A stretch of 64,000 nucleotides of DNA from an uncultured Bacteroidota bacterium (GCA_900696575.1 CAADHD010000024.1:62001-126000); one strand, 5' to 3'; counted from the first letter of the stretch, positions 36,368 to 49,200 are shown. Translations and numbers: made by a program. The notes: generated by a model from the sequence alone, not told the origin.

Positions 36368-39300
36368 ATGAAAAAGTTGTTTACGCTGTTAATGCTGGGA
36401 ATAACCTTCCAGGCAAACTCTCAATTCTTAGTAAACACAACACCAAATGCAGCCACCATGGTTACGAATCTTTTAGGGGCCGGTGTAACTGCAACCAGTC
36501 CAACTTTGAATGGAGCACCTCCCGATGCTTCCGGTACATTTACCTGTACAGGAGGATGTAATCTTGGCTTTGCAAGCGGAATTATACTTACCAGTGGCAG
36601 TGCTAATGTAGCTACTCAGGCAAATAGCGGAACAGGTCAGGGAGCAGCTTTCCCTTCCTCTCAGAATGACCCTCATCTTGCCACTTTGGCAACAGGATCT
36701 ATCTTTGATGCATGTGTTTTGGAATTTGATTTCTGGGTTGCTTCCGATCGAATGAGGTTTAATTATATTTTCGGTTCAGATGAATATAGCGACTATGCCA
36801 ACACAGGTTTCAATGATGTATTCGGTTTCTTCCTAAGTGGCCCCGGCATTACTCCTTCTCCAAAAAATATCGCCATAGTTCCCGGTACCCCAAGTACTCC
36901 TGTTGCCATCAACAATGTAAATAATGGTGGACCCGTAGGACATGGCATACCTCCACCGGGACCCTGTATGAACTGTGCTTATTTCCGTGATAACAGCGCT
37001 CCGGTAACTTATACCACAGCCTGGGACGGAATAACCACATCACTGATGGCTCAGTCTAAAGTTTGCCCTTGCGAAACCTATCATATAAAATTAGCCGTTT
37101 CTGATGTAAATGATCAGGTATTTGACTCAGGGGTTTTACTTGAACAAAATAGCTTCAGTAGTGTAGGACAGGCTGCGATTTATATTAATGGTGTTCAGCA
37201 ACCAAATAACCAAATCATTTACCTGTGCCCGGGTCAGTCTGTTGATTTATGTGTTCTTGATAATCTTACCTGTACAAGTAATTTGAACTATTCATGGAAT
37301 GGAGGTTTATCAGGAACAACTCAATGCATTACAGTCAACCAAGGCAATCTTGCTGCGAATGGTAATTATACTTGTGTTATTACTCACACTGTAAACACAG
37401 GTTGCTTTGTGTGGACATCATCTGTTAAAGTTATTTACCTTACTCCTCCTCCTGCACCTTCCATCACACCGGGCGGTTCAACTGTAATCTGCCCGGGTGG
37501 TTCTGTAAATTTAACTGCAAGCCCTGCCGGATATAACTACCAATGGTCAACCGGTGAAACAACGCAAACAATTACTGCTTCAGCAATCGGAACTTATACT
37601 GTAACGGTAAGCAATCAATGCGGAAACACTTCTACTTCTATAACAGTTACAGCAGGCAGCGCTCCGGCAAGCATCAGTGGTGTTACCGCTATTTGCAATG
37701 GGGCAAGCACTACTTTAACAGCCAATGCCGGTCAGAGTTATCAATGGTCAACCGGGGATGTTACTCAATCCATTAATGTAGGCTCATCCGGAACTTACAC
37801 AGTTACTGTTACTCAGGCTGGAGGATGTACAGCTTCTGCTTCTGTAAACGTTACAGTAAACACCTCACCTACTCCTTCAATAAACGGGAACCTGAATATC
37901 TGTCCCGGAATTTCAACGGTACTTGATGCCGGTGCAGGCTATGCCAGTTATCAATGGAGCAGCGGTGGTTCAATTTCACAATTTTTAAATGTATCAAGTG
38001 CCGGAACATACACGGTTACCGTTTCGAATGCAGCCGGATGTACCGGAACTGCCAGTGTTACGGTTAATCTAAATCCGGTTCCAAACCCTACAATTACAGG
38101 AAATACCACCTTCTGCCAGGGCAGCAGTTCTACCCTCAATGCCGGTGCCGGATTCTCATCCTACCTCTGGACAGGAGGAAGCACTTCTCAAACTTTGAAT
38201 GTTACTGCCAGCGGCTCTTATGTTGTTACCGTAACGAATAGTTCCGGATGTACCGCTTCCACTTCTGTTAATGTTACTGTCAACAACAATCCTTCACCGA
38301 CCATTGCCGGAACGCTCGCTTTTTGTTCAGGTAATAACACAACACTTACTGCCCCTGCCGGATTTGCAAATTATCAGTGGTCTAATGGATCTGCAACTTC
38401 TTCCATAACGGTCAATAATGCTGCTACATATACCGTTACGGTGACCGATGCTAATGGTTGTGTTGGCTCTGTTTCTGCCACTACAGTTGTTAATTCGCTT
38501 CCTTCACCTTCCATCACAGGAGCAAATTCCATTTGTCAAAATCAGACTACCATTTTTGATGCAGGTATTGGTTATGCAACTTATCAATGGTCAAACGGTG
38601 GTTCCGGACAAACGATAAGCACTGGCACTGCAGGCAACTACGTAGTAACCGTTACCGATGCCAACGGATGCACCGGCTCAGCATCAGTTAACCTTACTGT
38701 TAATCCTCTGCCCTCTCCTTCAATCACCGGAAATACCACCTTCTGCCAGGGCAACAATTCAACCCTTAATGCCGGTGCCGGATTCTCATCCTACCTCTGG
38801 ACAGGCGGAAGCACTTCTCAAACTTTGAATGTTACTGCCAGCGGAAGCTATGTGGTTACGGTTACCGATGGAAACGGCTGTACCAATACCGCTTCAACCA
38901 CGGTTACAGTGAATGCGTTGCCAACTCCGCTTATTACCGGTACGAACACTATTTGCGATGGAAATACCACTACTCTGAATGCAGGAATTTATTCCAATTA
39001 TCAATGGTCAACAGGCAGCAATAATTCAACGATAACAACAGGCACAGCAGGTAGTTACATAGTAACAGTTACAGATGCTAATGGATGTGTTGGAATCTCC
39101 CCTTCTTTTAATGTTATAGTTAATCCGTTACCAAGTGCAACAGTAAGCCAGAATTCTTCAATATGCATTGGGCAGAGCTCTTCCATCAATATAAACTTTT
39201 CCGGAACAGGGCCATTCAATTTTGTTTACTCAAACGGAATACAGAATTTCAACGCCACTTCCGTAACTAATTCTGCCACCATTACGCTTTCACCGGGCAC

Positions 39301-41041
39301 AACTACAACTTATACTCTAATCAGCGTGAGCGATGCTAATTGTACAGGTACTGTTTCCGGAAGTGCCACCATTTCCGTTAATCCATTACCGACTCCTTCT
39401 GTTACCGGAAATACCGTTTTCTGTCAAGGTGATGCAACAGTTCTTAATGCCGGTAACGGTTATCAAAGTTATGTTTGGTCTAATGGCGGCACAGGACAAA
39501 CCATCAATACCGGTACTGCCGGAGTTTATGTAGTTACCGTAACTGATGGAAACGGTTGCTCCAATACGGCCTCAGTAACGGTTATTGTAAACCCGTTACC
39601 AACCCCTCAAATTACAGGAACGAACATCATTTGTGATGGCAGCACCACCACACTGAATGCCGGTAATTACACAAGCTACCAATGGTCAACCGGAAACAAC
39701 AGTTCAACTCTTACTACCGGTACGGCCGGAAACTACGTAGTTACTGTAACCGATGCTAACGGATGTTCAGGAACTTCACCGGCATTCAGCTTAATTGTAA
39801 ATCCATTGCCGACTGCAGTCATCAGTCAGAATTCAACAATCTGTGCAGGCCAAAGTGCTACTGTTAATTTAACATTTACCGGAACAGGACCATATAATTT
39901 TACTTACTCAAACGGATTTCAGAATTTTAACGGAAATGCTGCAGGAAACACAACTACTTTGACCATTAGTCCGGGCGTAAGCACTACTTATACATTGGTA
40001 ACTGTAAGTGATGCACACTGCACAGGAAATGTTTCAGGTAATGCCATCATTACAGTAAATCCATTGCCTACTCCAAGTGTAACAGGAGTGAATCTGATCT
40101 GTGATGGTGCCACTTCAACCTTTACCACAGGAACTTATATTTCGTACCAATGGTCTAATGGAGCCAATACGCAGCAAATAACCGTTCAGACAGCCGGTAA
40201 TTATGTAGTAACCGTAACCGATGAAAACGGATGTACAGCAACAGCTTCGCGCGAACTCATTGTTAATCCTACTCCGGTAGCTAGCTTTACCAATGACAGC
40301 AGCCTTACCTGCGATAAGCCTTTCATCAATTTCTACAATTATTCATCTTATCCTCCCGGGTCTGTATTTGTTTGGGAGTTTGGGGATGGCACTCAATCCG
40401 CTCAGGTAAGTCCTTCTCATGTTTACAATGAACCCGGAACCTATTCAGTTAGTTTAACAATCACTACTTCAAACGGTTGTACCGGTAACATCCAGCAAAA
40501 CGTAGTTGTAGAATTTTTGCCTTTCCCCGTAGCCGATTTTTATACTGATAAAAAAGAAGTTAGCATTACCAACTCCACTGTACGCATGATTGACCAAAGC
40601 CAGCATGCCGTTGCCTGGTTATGGGATTTTGGCGATGGAAACGGTTCAACCGACCGCAGTCCTGCTCACAATTTCAGCGATTATGGTAAATACAGAATCA
40701 AACAGATTGTTACCAACATAGCCGGTTGCCGTGATGAGAAAGAACAGGAAGTTTATGTAACTCCGTTCTTTGTTCCCAACGCATTTACACCTAATGATGA
40801 CGGGTTAAACGATTATTTCTTCAATGCAGGATATGAAATGAATTTACAATCCTTCCAGATGGCAATATGGAATCGTTGGGGACAGAAAGTTTTTGAAACT
40901 GATAATCCTAATTCGCAATGGAACGGAAAAGCTAAAGATGGTAAACAGGTAGCTGAAGGAGTTTATGTTTACCAGATTAAATTTATAAATCAGTCAGGTA
41001 AAGAATACAGTTTTGAAGGTCGCGTAACTGTGCTGAAGTAA
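36368..41041 (+). CDS. Large T9SS type B adhesin with choice-of-anchor-L domain
   Basis: 1557 aa. After a signal peptide (KKLFTLLMLGITFQANSQ) comes a choice-of-anchor-L-type domain (about 25-275; FGSDEYSDYANTGFNDVFGFFLSGPG). About 13 Ig-like repeats of roughly 70-75 residues follow, with cores such as YQWSTGETTQ, YQWSNGGSGQ, YLWTGGSTSQ and VTVTDANGCTGSA. Two PKD domains are next (VWEFGDGTQSAQVSPSHVY and WLWDFGDGNGSTDRSPAHN). The T9SS type B tail is VPNAFTPNDDGLNDYFF ... NRWGQKVFETDNPNSQWNGK. It should be a long cell-surface adhesin. Its intrinsic terminator (41064-41092) lies inside the end of the convergent gene. Confidence 0.93.
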   Translation: MKKLFTLLMLGITFQANSQFLVNTTPNAATMVTNLLGAGVTATSPTLNGAPPDASGTFTCTGGCNLGFASGIILTSGSANVATQANSGTGQGAAFPSSQNDPHLATLATGSIFDACVLEFDFWVASDRMRFNYIFGSDEYSDYANTGFNDVFGFFLSGPGITPSPKNIAIVPGTPSTPVAINNVNNGGPVGHGIPPPGPCMNCAYFRDNSAPVTYTTAWDGITTSLMAQSKVCPCETYHIKLAVSDVNDQVFDSGVLLEQNSFSSVGQAAIYINGVQQPNNQIIYLCPGQSVDLCVLDNLTCTSNLNYSWNGGLSGTTQCITVNQGNLAANGNYTCVITHTVNTGCFVWTSSVKVIYLTPPPAPSITPGGSTVICPGGSVNLTASPAGYNYQWSTGETTQTITASAIGTYTVTVSNQCGNTSTSITVTAGSAPASISGVTAICNGASTTLTANAGQSYQWSTGDVTQSINVGSSGTYTVTVTQAGGCTASASVNVTVNTSPTPSINGNLNICPGISTVLDAGAGYASYQWSSGGSISQFLNVSSAGTYTVTVSNAAGCTGTASVTVNLNPVPNPTITGNTTFCQGSSSTLNAGAGFSSYLWTGGSTSQTLNVTASGSYVVTVTNSSGCTASTSVNVTVNNNPSPTIAGTLAFCSGNNTTLTAPAGFANYQWSNGSATSSITVNNAATYTVTVTDANGCVGSVSATTVVNSLPSPSITGANSICQNQTTIFDAGIGYATYQWSNGGSGQTISTGTAGNYVVTVTDANGCTGSASVNLTVNPLPSPSITGNTTFCQGNNSTLNAGAGFSSYLWTGGSTSQTLNVTASGSYVVTVTDGNGCTNTASTTVTVNALPTPLITGTNTICDGNTTTLNAGIYSNYQWSTGSNNSTITTGTAGSYIVTVTDANGCVGISPSFNVIVNPLPSATVSQNSSICIGQSSSININFSGTGPFNFVYSNGIQNFNATSVTNSATITLSPGTTTTYTLISVSDANCTGTVSGSATISVNPLPTPSVTGNTVFCQGDATVLNAGNGYQSYVWSNGGTGQTINTGTAGVYVVTVTDGNGCSNTASVTVIVNPLPTPQITGTNIICDGSTTTLNAGNYTSYQWSTGNNSSTLTTGTAGNYVVTVTDANGCSGTSPAFSLIVNPLPTAVISQNSTICAGQSATVNLTFTGTGPYNFTYSNGFQNFNGNAAGNTTTLTISPGVSTTYTLVTVSDAHCTGNVSGNAIITVNPLPTPSVTGVNLICDGATSTFTTGTYISYQWSNGANTQQITVQTAGNYVVTVTDENGCTATASRELIVNPTPVASFTNDSSLTCDKPFINFYNYSSYPPGSVFVWEFGDGTQSAQVSPSHVYNEPGTYSVSLTITTSNGCTGNIQQNVVVEFLPFPVADFYTDKKEVSITNSTVRMIDQSQHAVAWLWDFGDGNGSTDRSPAHNFSDYGKYRIKQIVTNIAGCRDEKEQEVYVTPFFVPNAFTPNDDGLNDYFFNAGYEMNLQSFQMAIWNRWGQKVFETDNPNSQWNGKAKDGKQVAEGVYVYQIKFINQSGKEYSFEGRVTVLK
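38101..38844 (+). repeat. Two near-identical 114-bp copies 630 bp apart in the adhesin gene
   Basis: 38101-38214 and 38731-38844 carry almost the same DNA (from AAATACCACCTTCTGCCAGG to GTTACTGCCAGCGG, differing at a few bases), encoding the same repeat core (FCQGxxSTLNAGAGFSSYLW). The distance is 210 codons, so the frame is kept. Confidence 0.75.
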
Positions 41042-41058
41042 GCCAAAAATCAACATGA

Positions 41059-43119
41059 TTAATAGCGCCAGGACGATTTTCTGGCGCTTTTTATTTGTGT
41101 CAGTATTTCTTCAACTGTTACTGCCGGCTGAAGGCACGATTTTTCCTGACACAGGTAAAATCTTGTTTCATCTGCATGAAATCGGTTTTTAAATAAAGAT
41201 GTTTCTGATTCTTTTTCTGAAGCCCCTATCATCATATCCGGCAGATAAACAGATAAAACAGAGTTCAACTTTTTCTTTGCCTCCCTTCCGGTAATGGCCA
41301 ATTCAAAGAATGGTAATGCCTTATTCAACAACAACATACCCCAATTAGAAAAAGCTGAAGAATAAGATACCATGTAAGATTCAACAAAGCGCATCATTTT
41401 AAATGCCCGTTCTTCCCATTCTGCATTACCGGTTATTCTTCCGAGCAAAAACAGCAGATTGGCATACATGCTGTTAGACGAAGGAATTACATTGTCTTCA
41501 GTTTCTGTTAATCTGATAATCAATTTGTCATTTTTATCAGAAGTATAAAAGAGCAAGCCGGTATCCGAATCTGTAAATAGCTGATCTGCTTGTTTAGATA
41601 ATTCAATAGCATGTGTTAAAAACGTTTCATCAGCCGTTACAGAGAACAGATGAATTCCTGCCAGTCCGAATGCTGCATAATCATCGGCAAAAGCATAGAC
41701 CGGTTTTCTTTTGATAGCTCCCGAAATTTCATCGGGATGTGTGGAATGCAACAGTTTTCCCTCGCTGTCAGTCAAACATTGTCTGATAAAATCAAAATTC
41801 TTCAAAGCAATACTCAAATACTCTTGATTTCCGGTGAATCGGTAAGCATCGCAACAGGCAATTAACATAAGCGCATTCCATCCAAGAATGAACTTATTAT
41901 CCAAGCCGGGATGGACACGTTTTTTACGGTGTATGCCAAGAACTTTCTTCCATTCCCTGATTTTCTCATCAAGCTCCGCTTTTGAAATATGGTAATCATC
42001 GGATAAAAACTGAAAATTCTCATTCTTCATTAATACATAATTCCCTTTCTCCCAATACCCCTTTTCATTAACGCAGAAAACCTTGCAAAAAAGCGTTGCA
42101 TCGTCTCCAAGCAGTTTTTCAATTTCTTCTTTTTTCCATACATAAAATTTCCCTTCTTCACCTTCGGTATCTGCATCAAGTGCTGAGTAAAATCCAAAAT
42201 CAGAAGACATCAGTTCATTAATCACAAACTGCATGGTTTCTTCAACTACCATTCTGAATGCAACAATTCCCGTAAATGCAAAAGCTGATGCATAGAGAGA
42301 AATCAATTGTGCATTATCGTAAAGCATTTTTTCGAAGTGCGGAATTTTCCATTCAGCATCCGTAGAATACCGTGCAAATCCACCTCCAATATGATCGTAA
42401 ATACCACCTGAAGCCATTTTGTTCAATGTCAGTATTACTTGTTTTTTAATTTCTTCATGACCTGTTTGAAATGCATACCGCATGAGGAACTGCAGGTTTC
42501 CCGGCATAGGAAATTTAGGTACCCGTGAAAATCCTCCGTTAATACTGTCAAAGGATTCTTCATAAGACTTAACCATTGCATTAATTATTTGCATCGCATT
42601 TTTACCTTCTGCCGGCTTACTGATAAGCTCTGTTTTCCGCAGGCCAGCTAGTAATTCATCAGCATACTGACGGCATCTTTCCGGCTCGTATTTCCATAAA
42701 TCACTCACCTGTTTTAAAACATTTATCCATTGCTTACGTGGAAAAAATGTTCCGCCATAGAGGGGTTTCCCATCCGGAAGGGTAATGCAGTTTAAAGGCC
42801 AACCTCCTTTACCTGTCATCAATTGAACCGTCTGCATATAAACTGAATCAATATCAGGCCTTTCCTCGCGGTCAACTTTTACAGGAATAAAATGTTCATT
42901 CATTAAAGAAGCCACTTCCTCATTTTCGAAGCTATCATGCTCCATTACATGGCACCAATGGCATGTTGAATAACCAATGCTGATGATCATCAGTTTATTT
43001 TCTTCAATTGCCCTTGACAGCGTTTGCTCATTCCATGCATGCCAGCATACAGGGTTGTAAGCATGCTGTTTTAAATAAGGGCTTGATTCATGGATCAGTT
43101 GATTTGGTACTGAATTCAT
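41059..43119 (-). CDS. DUF255 thioredoxin-domain / epimerase-like protein (YyaL/SSP411 type)
   Basis: 686 aa. The N-terminal 170 residues are the DUF255 thioredoxin-like domain, with the active-site stretch [17 protein letters not shown] and [28 protein letters not shown]. The rest is an (alpha/alpha)6-barrel-like epimerase-fold region with [23 protein letters not shown] and [19 protein letters not shown]. The protein is widespread and usually cytoplasmic, with no signal peptide here; its biochemical role is not established. The final codons (SSWRY) contain the inverted repeat that terminates the convergent adhesin gene. Confidence 0.93.
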   Translation of the reverse strand: MNSVPNQLIHESSPYLKQHAYNPVCWHAWNEQTLSRAIEENKLMIISIGYSTCHWCHVMEHDSFENEEVASLMNEHFIPVKVDREERPDIDSVYMQTVQLMTGKGGWPLNCITLPDGKPLYGGTFFPRKQWINVLKQVSDLWKYEPERCRQYADELLAGLRKTELISKPAEGKNAMQIINAMVKSYEESFDSINGGFSRVPKFPMPGNLQFLMRYAFQTGHEEIKKQVILTLNKMASGGIYDHIGGGFARYSTDAEWKIPHFEKMLYDNAQLISLYASAFAFTGIVAFRMVVEETMQFVINELMSSDFGFYSALDADTEGEEGKFYVWKKEEIEKLLGDDATLFCKVFCVNEKGYWEKGNYVLMKNENFQFLSDDYHISKAELDEKIREWKKVLGIHRKKRVHPGLDNKFILGWNALMLIACCDAYRFTGNQEYLSIALKNFDFIRQCLTDSEGKLLHSTHPDEISGAIKRKPVYAFADDYAAFGLAGIHLFSVTADETFLTHAIELSKQADQLFTDSDTGLLFYTSDKNDKLIIRLTETEDNVIPSSNSMYANLLFLLGRITGNAEWEERAFKMMRFVESYMVSYSSAFSNWGMLLLNKALPFFELAITGREAKKKLNSVLSVYLPDMMIGASEKESETSLFKNRFHADETRFYLCQEKSCLQPAVTVEEILTQIKSARKSSWRY
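41064..41092 (+). terminator. Intrinsic terminator of the adhesin gene, inside the opposite gene
   Basis: AGCGCCAG (41064-41071) pairs with CTGGCGCT (41081-41088) and is followed by a T-run, 23 bp after the plus-strand stop. The same bases encode the last residues of the minus-strand DUF255 protein. Confidence 0.75.
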
Positions 43120-43149
43120 GTTACAAAAGAATGAAATTCAAAACGGCAT

Positions 43150-43179
43150 AAAAAAAGCCGCTTCACAAATGAAGCGGCT
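43150..43179 (-). terminator. Intrinsic terminator of the SprB-like adhesin gene
   Basis: AGCCGCTTC/GAAGCGGCT (9-bp stem, 6-nt loop) followed on the minus strand by TTTTTTT, about 22 bp past the stop at 43202. Confidence 0.85.
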
Positions 43180-43201
43180 ATGATTTCGCAGGGAGAATTA
43201 T

Positions 43202-46200
43202 TTAATATCTGAGTACGATGTAGCCCTGTCTTGGTTTTTTATCATCTCCGAGATCAAGAACATAGAAGTAAGTACCGGCCGGCACTTTTTTGCCGATATA
43301 GATTCCGCTGACATTAGAGTAACCGCTCCAGTCATTGTTGTAGCCGCTGGCTTTGTAAACCAGGTTGCCCCAGCGATTGTAAATCCATATCTTATTGTTC
43401 GGATATTTTTCAATTCCTACAATCACAAATCCGTCATTCACTCCATCATTGTTTGGAGAATAACCGGAAGGAATAATCAATGTGTCGCAGAAAACCGTAA
43501 CCATTACCTGTGCCGTAGCACGGCAGCCTTCGGCATTCTCTACTTCTACCGTGTAGGTTATAGATGATGGCGGGGAAGCTACCGGATTCGGCACATTGGG
43601 ATAATCCAGACCGGTGGCCGGTGTCCATGTATAATTTACGCCTCCCGATGCAAGCAGTTGTGTGCTCTCGCCAGGACAAATAATTACATTCGGGCTTACG
43701 GTGATGTTAGCTGCAGAATTAACCGTGATATTTATAGGTTGAGAGGTAAATGTTCCGCAGGCATGCTGAATCGTTACCGTATAACTTCCCGCTACCGGAG
43801 TTACAAAGTGCGGATAAGTGGCCCCGCCCAGAGTCTGTCCGTTCAGATACCATTGGTAAGAAGCTCCCGGTATGGAGTCAGCAATCAGATAAGCCAGACT
43901 ACCAACACAGATTGTTGTCGGGCCGTCTGCCTGGGCATTGAATGTGCTGAGATCGGTTACCGTAAACTCTGATTGAGCAGTACATCCATTGGCATCGGTT
44001 ATCAATACAGTATAAGAGCCCTGCGAAACATTCGTAAGATTCTGTGTATTGGCTCCGTTTGTCCAATTATAAGAATATGGTGCAGTTCCGCCTACCGGAT
44101 TAACAGAAATGCTTCCTCCTATTCCGGCTAGACAGTTTGAACTGCTTGTATTGCCTGTCATCATCAATGCCTGCTGAGGTTGAGTAATTGTAGCTGACAT
44201 TGTTTCAGTACAACCGTTGGCATCGGTTACTGTAACTGTGTAAGTCCCTGCGGATAGGCCTGTAACTGTTGTTCCTATTGCTCCATTGTTCCATGCATAA
44301 CTGTAAGGAGGGGTTCCTTGTATTACATTCACCGTAATCTGACCATCTGTTCCGTTATAACAGCTCACTTGATGTGAGGATGAAACAGAAATCTGTAAAG
44401 CTCCCTGCGGTTGTGTCAATGTAATGGTTTGCGACTCTGTACAACCGTTAACATCAGTCACGGTTACCGTGTACATTCCGGCCGTAAGATTGCTGAGATT
44501 CTGGGTAGTGGCTCCGTTGCTCCAGTTGTATGTGTATGGCGCTGTGCCGGCATTCACGGTTAATTGAATGCTTCCGTTATTTCCTCCGTAGCAACTAATG
44601 TTTTGTGAAGATTGAAGCGAAACACTCAATGCTCCCTGCGGCTCTGTAATGGCGGCTGACAATGTTTCTATACATCCATTCGCATCAGTTACGGTTACGG
44701 TGTATGTTCCGGCTGCAAGGCTGCTGATGTTTTGCGTAGTGGCTCCGTTACTCCATTGATAGGTATAAGGAGCAGTACCCTGACTTACATTGATAGTTAT
44801 GCTTCCATTTGCTCCGCCATAACAACTTACATTCTGGCTGCTTTGAAGCGTAGCCGATAATGAACCTGCCGGTTGCGTTACAGTAGCTGTGAGTATTTGC
44901 GTACATCCGTTGGCATCGGTTACGGTAACAGTATATGTTCCTGAACTTACTCCGTTAAGATTCTGCGTGGTGGCGCCATTGCTCCACAGGTAAGAATAAG
45001 GTGCTGTTCCCTGAACCACCTGAATGGTTACAGATCCGCTTGAATTACCCCGGCAATCGGCTCCACCTATAGATTGAATGGTTGCATTCAACGCGCCCTG
45101 TGGTTGTGTCAATGTTGCACTTAATGTTTCTGTACATCCCTGATAATCCGTTACTGTTACCGTGTATGTTCCGGCAGGTACGTTTGTCAGGCTTTGCGTG
45201 GTGGCTCCATTGCTCCATTGATAAGTGTATGGCGCTGTGCCCATACTCACCAGCAAATTGATGTTTCCGGTACTTGCTCCATAGCAACCTATATTCTGTG
45301 TTGAAGAAATATTTGCATTTAATGCTCCTGCAGGCTGTATGACTGTGGTTGTAAGCACTTCCGTACAACCATTGGCATCGGTTACAGTAACGGTGTATGT
45401 ACCGGCAGGAACATTGGTTAAATCCTGAGTTACATCACCGGTATTCCATAAGTAAGAGTATGGCGGGGTGCCTGACATAACTTCCACATCAATTATGGCA
45501 TCCGTTCCCCCGTAACAGTTTACGTTTTGCTGGGAGGCAAGGTAGGCACTCAAAGCTCCGGCAGGCTCTGTAAGTGTTTGTGACAGTGTTTCTGTACAGC
45601 CGTTGGCATCCGTTACCGTTACCGTATAGGAACCCATGGTCAGGTTAGTGATGTTTTGGGTGGTAGCTCCGTTACTCCAATTAAAGGTGTAAGGAGAGGT
45701 ACCTTGTATTACATTCACGATTATTTCTCCGTTGTTTCCACCATAACAGTTGATATTTTGCAACGAAACGAGCGAAACATTAAGCGCTCCTGATGGTTGT
45801 GTAATCTGCTGCGTTTGTATTTCAGTACATCCGTTTGCATCTGTTACCGTTACCGTATAGGTTCCTGCTGCAAGGTTTGAAATATCCTGGGTAGTAGCGC
45901 CATTACTCCACTGGAAGGTATAAGGCGGGGTGCCGTATCCAACACTCATGGTTATTTCTCCATCGGCATATCCATAGCAACTTACATTCTGTGTTGCCTG
46001 CAAACTCACCTGCAGCGGACCATACGGTTGACTGACATACGCTGTCTGTACTTCCGTGCAGCCATTGGCATCCGTTATTGTTACGGTGTATAATCCATAC
46101 GGTACGTTTGTAAGGTTCTGGGTGGTGGCTCCATTGCTCCAGTTATACTGATAGGGGGCCGTACCCATCGTTACTGTTGCCGTTATCTCTCCGTTACTTC

Positions 46201-49200
46201 CTCCATAACAGCTTACATTCTGAGTTGTACTCAGGTTTACATTCAGAGCACCTGCAGGTTGTGATACAGTAGCAGCAGAAGTTGCAAAACATCCGTTGGC
46301 ATCTGTTACTGTAACAGTATAAGTGCCTGAACCAAGATTTGAAATATTCTGTGTCGTAGCGCCATTGCTCCAGTTGAAAGTGTAAGGCAAAGTACCGCCT
46401 GTAACGTTCAATGTTACCATTCCATCATTACCCGCATAACAACTAACATTCTGGTTAATGTTAACCGATGTGCCCAGCGCACCTGCCGGCTGTACTATCG
46501 TAGCCGTTGTCTGGAATGTACATCCATTGGCATCGCTTACCGTTACGCTGTAGGTGCCCGCCCCTACATTGGTTAAGTCCTGTGTCGTTGTACCATTACT
46601 CCACAAGTAACTGTAGGGCTGCGTTCCCCCGTTTATGGTTAAGGTTACTGTTCCGTTATTGCCGCTGTAACACGATATGTTGCTGGTTACTGTTGCATTT
46701 CCGTTCAATGCTGCTGCCGGCTGGCTGATGGTTGCCGTTAAGTTTTCTGTACAGCCGTTCGCATCGGTTACCGTTACACTATACGTGCCCGATGGCAGGT
46801 TGCTGATGTTTTGTGTGGTAGCTCCGTTGCTCCAGTTGTATGTATATGGTGAGGTACCTTGGGTTACGTTTACCTGTATGCTGCCATTTGCACCACCAAA
46901 ACAACTTACATTCTGTGATGATTGCAGGGTTGTTGTCAAGGCTCCTGTTGGCTGGGTGATGTTTGCTGATAATGTCTGCGTACATCCATTGGCATCCGTT
47001 ACGGTTATTGAATAACTTCCTGCAGCTAATCCGTTGATGCTTTGTGTGGTCGCTCCGTTGCTCCAGTTATAGGTGTAGGGTGATGTGCCCTGTGTTACAT
47101 TGACCTGTATGCTGCCGTTCGTTCCGCCATAACAACTTACATTCTGTGTTGATTGCAAGGTGGCTGTCAGGGCTCCCGATGGCTGGGTGATGTTCGCTGA
47201 TAATGTCTGCGTACATCCATTGGCATCCGTTACGGTTACTGAATAACTTCCTGCAGCTAATCCGTTGATGTTTTGTGTGGTGGCTCCGTTGCTCCAGTTG
47301 TAGGTGTAGGGTGATGTGCCCTGTGTTACATTGACCTGTACGCTGCCGTTCGTTCCGCCATAACAACTTACATTCTGTGATGATTGTAAGGTGGCTGTCA
47401 AAGCTCCCGATGGCTGGGTGATGTTCGCTGATAATGTCTGCGTACATCCGTTGGCATCCGTTACGGTTACTGAATAACTTCCTGCTGTTAAGCCGCTGAT
47501 GTTTTGAGTTGTCGCTCCGTTGCTCCAGTTGTATGTATATGGTGAGGTGCCTTGGGTTACGTTTACCTGTATGCTGCCATTTGCACCGCCATAGCAACTT
47601 ACGTTCTGTGATGATTGCAAAGTGGCTGTCAATGCTCCCGATGGCTGGGTGATGTTTGCTGATAATGTCTGTGTACATCCATTGGCATCCGTTACGGTTA
47701 CTGAATAACTTCCTGCAGCTAATCCGTTGATGTTTTGTGTGGTGGCTCCGTTGCTCCAGTTGTAAGTGTAGGGTGATGTGCCCTGTGTTACATTGACCTG
47801 TACGCTGCCGTTCGTTCCACCATAACAACTTACATTCTGTGATGATTGTAAGGTGGCTGTCAGGGATCCCGATGGCTGGGTGATGTTCGCTGATAATGTC
47901 TGCGTACATCCGTTGGCATCCGTTACGGTTACGCTGTAGGCACCTGATGTCAGGTTGGTGATGTTTTGTGTGGTGGCTCCGTTGCTCCAGTTGTAAGTGT
48001 AGGGTGATGTTCCACCGCTTGGGTTCACAGTTACCGAACCGTTATTTCCTCCATAACAACTTACGTTGCTGTTTACTGTACTGGTAAGTGAAAGCGCTGC
48101 TGAAGGCTGTGAAATTGTTGCTGTGATGGATGCATTGCAACCATTGGCATCAGTGATAGTAGCCGTATAATTACCGGCTGCCAATCCGGTAATGCTTGAT
48201 GAGGTGGCTCCTGTATTCCAAATATAGTTATAGGGAGAAGTACCGCCAGTAACTGTAATTGCTACTGTGCCATTATTTCCTCCATGGCAAAGAACACCCT
48301 GTGATACACTGATGCTGGCAGACAAAGCGCCTGCAGGTTGTGATATAGTTGCAGATGCAGAAGCAGTACAGTTATTGGCATCGGTAATGATAACGGAATA
48401 GTTACCGGCTGCAAGGCCTGATAAATTTTGTGTGGTTGCTCCGGTATTCCATGCAAAAGTATAAGGCGAAGTTCCGCCTGAAACGGTAAGGTTAATACTG
48501 CCATTATTACCACTGTAACAGGAAATGTTGGAAGTAACAGTAGTGCTGCCCGATAAAGCAGCAGACGGCTGAGTAATGGTTTGAGTCTGTAAATTGGTAC
48601 ATCCGTTGGCATCTGTAATCGTCAGGGTATAGGTACCGGCAGCAAGGCTGCTTAAATTCTGAGTAGTGGCGCCTGTATTCCAGAGATAAGAATAAGGAGC
48701 AGTACCACCGCTTACAGAAACATTGATAGCTCCATTATTTCCGGCATAACAGGAAACCTGCTGGCTTACTGTTGAACCTGAAGAAAGGGCTGCCGCTGGT
48801 TGGGTTATGGTTGCACTGCTTACCGAAGTACACCCATTTGCATCGGTAGCCGTTGCCGTATATGTCCCGGCTTGCATACCTGATATATTCTGGGTGGTTT
48901 GTCCCGAGCTCCAGTTGTAGGTGTAGGGTGATGTGCCTCCTGTTACTGTCAGTGTTATGCTTCCGTTGTTTCCGCCAAAACAGTTAACCTGTTGCGAAAC
49001 ACCGGCTGAAGTATTCAGCGCTGCTGTTGGTTGGGTTATGGTTGCAGTTGCCGTAAAGGTGCATCCGTTCGCATCCGTTACCGTTACGCTGTAAACTCCG
49101 GCTGCTAATCCGGTCGGATTCTGAACTGTTGAACCATTGCTCCAACTGTATGTGTATGGAGAAGTGCCTCCGCTCACTGTTAATGAAATACTGCCATTAT

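Noticed and set aside
43658..47909. Plus- and minus-strand open frames of 60-280 codons inside the SprB-like gene
   Set aside because: They are shadows of the repetitive adhesin; they repeat with the same 231-bp period and have no independent signals.
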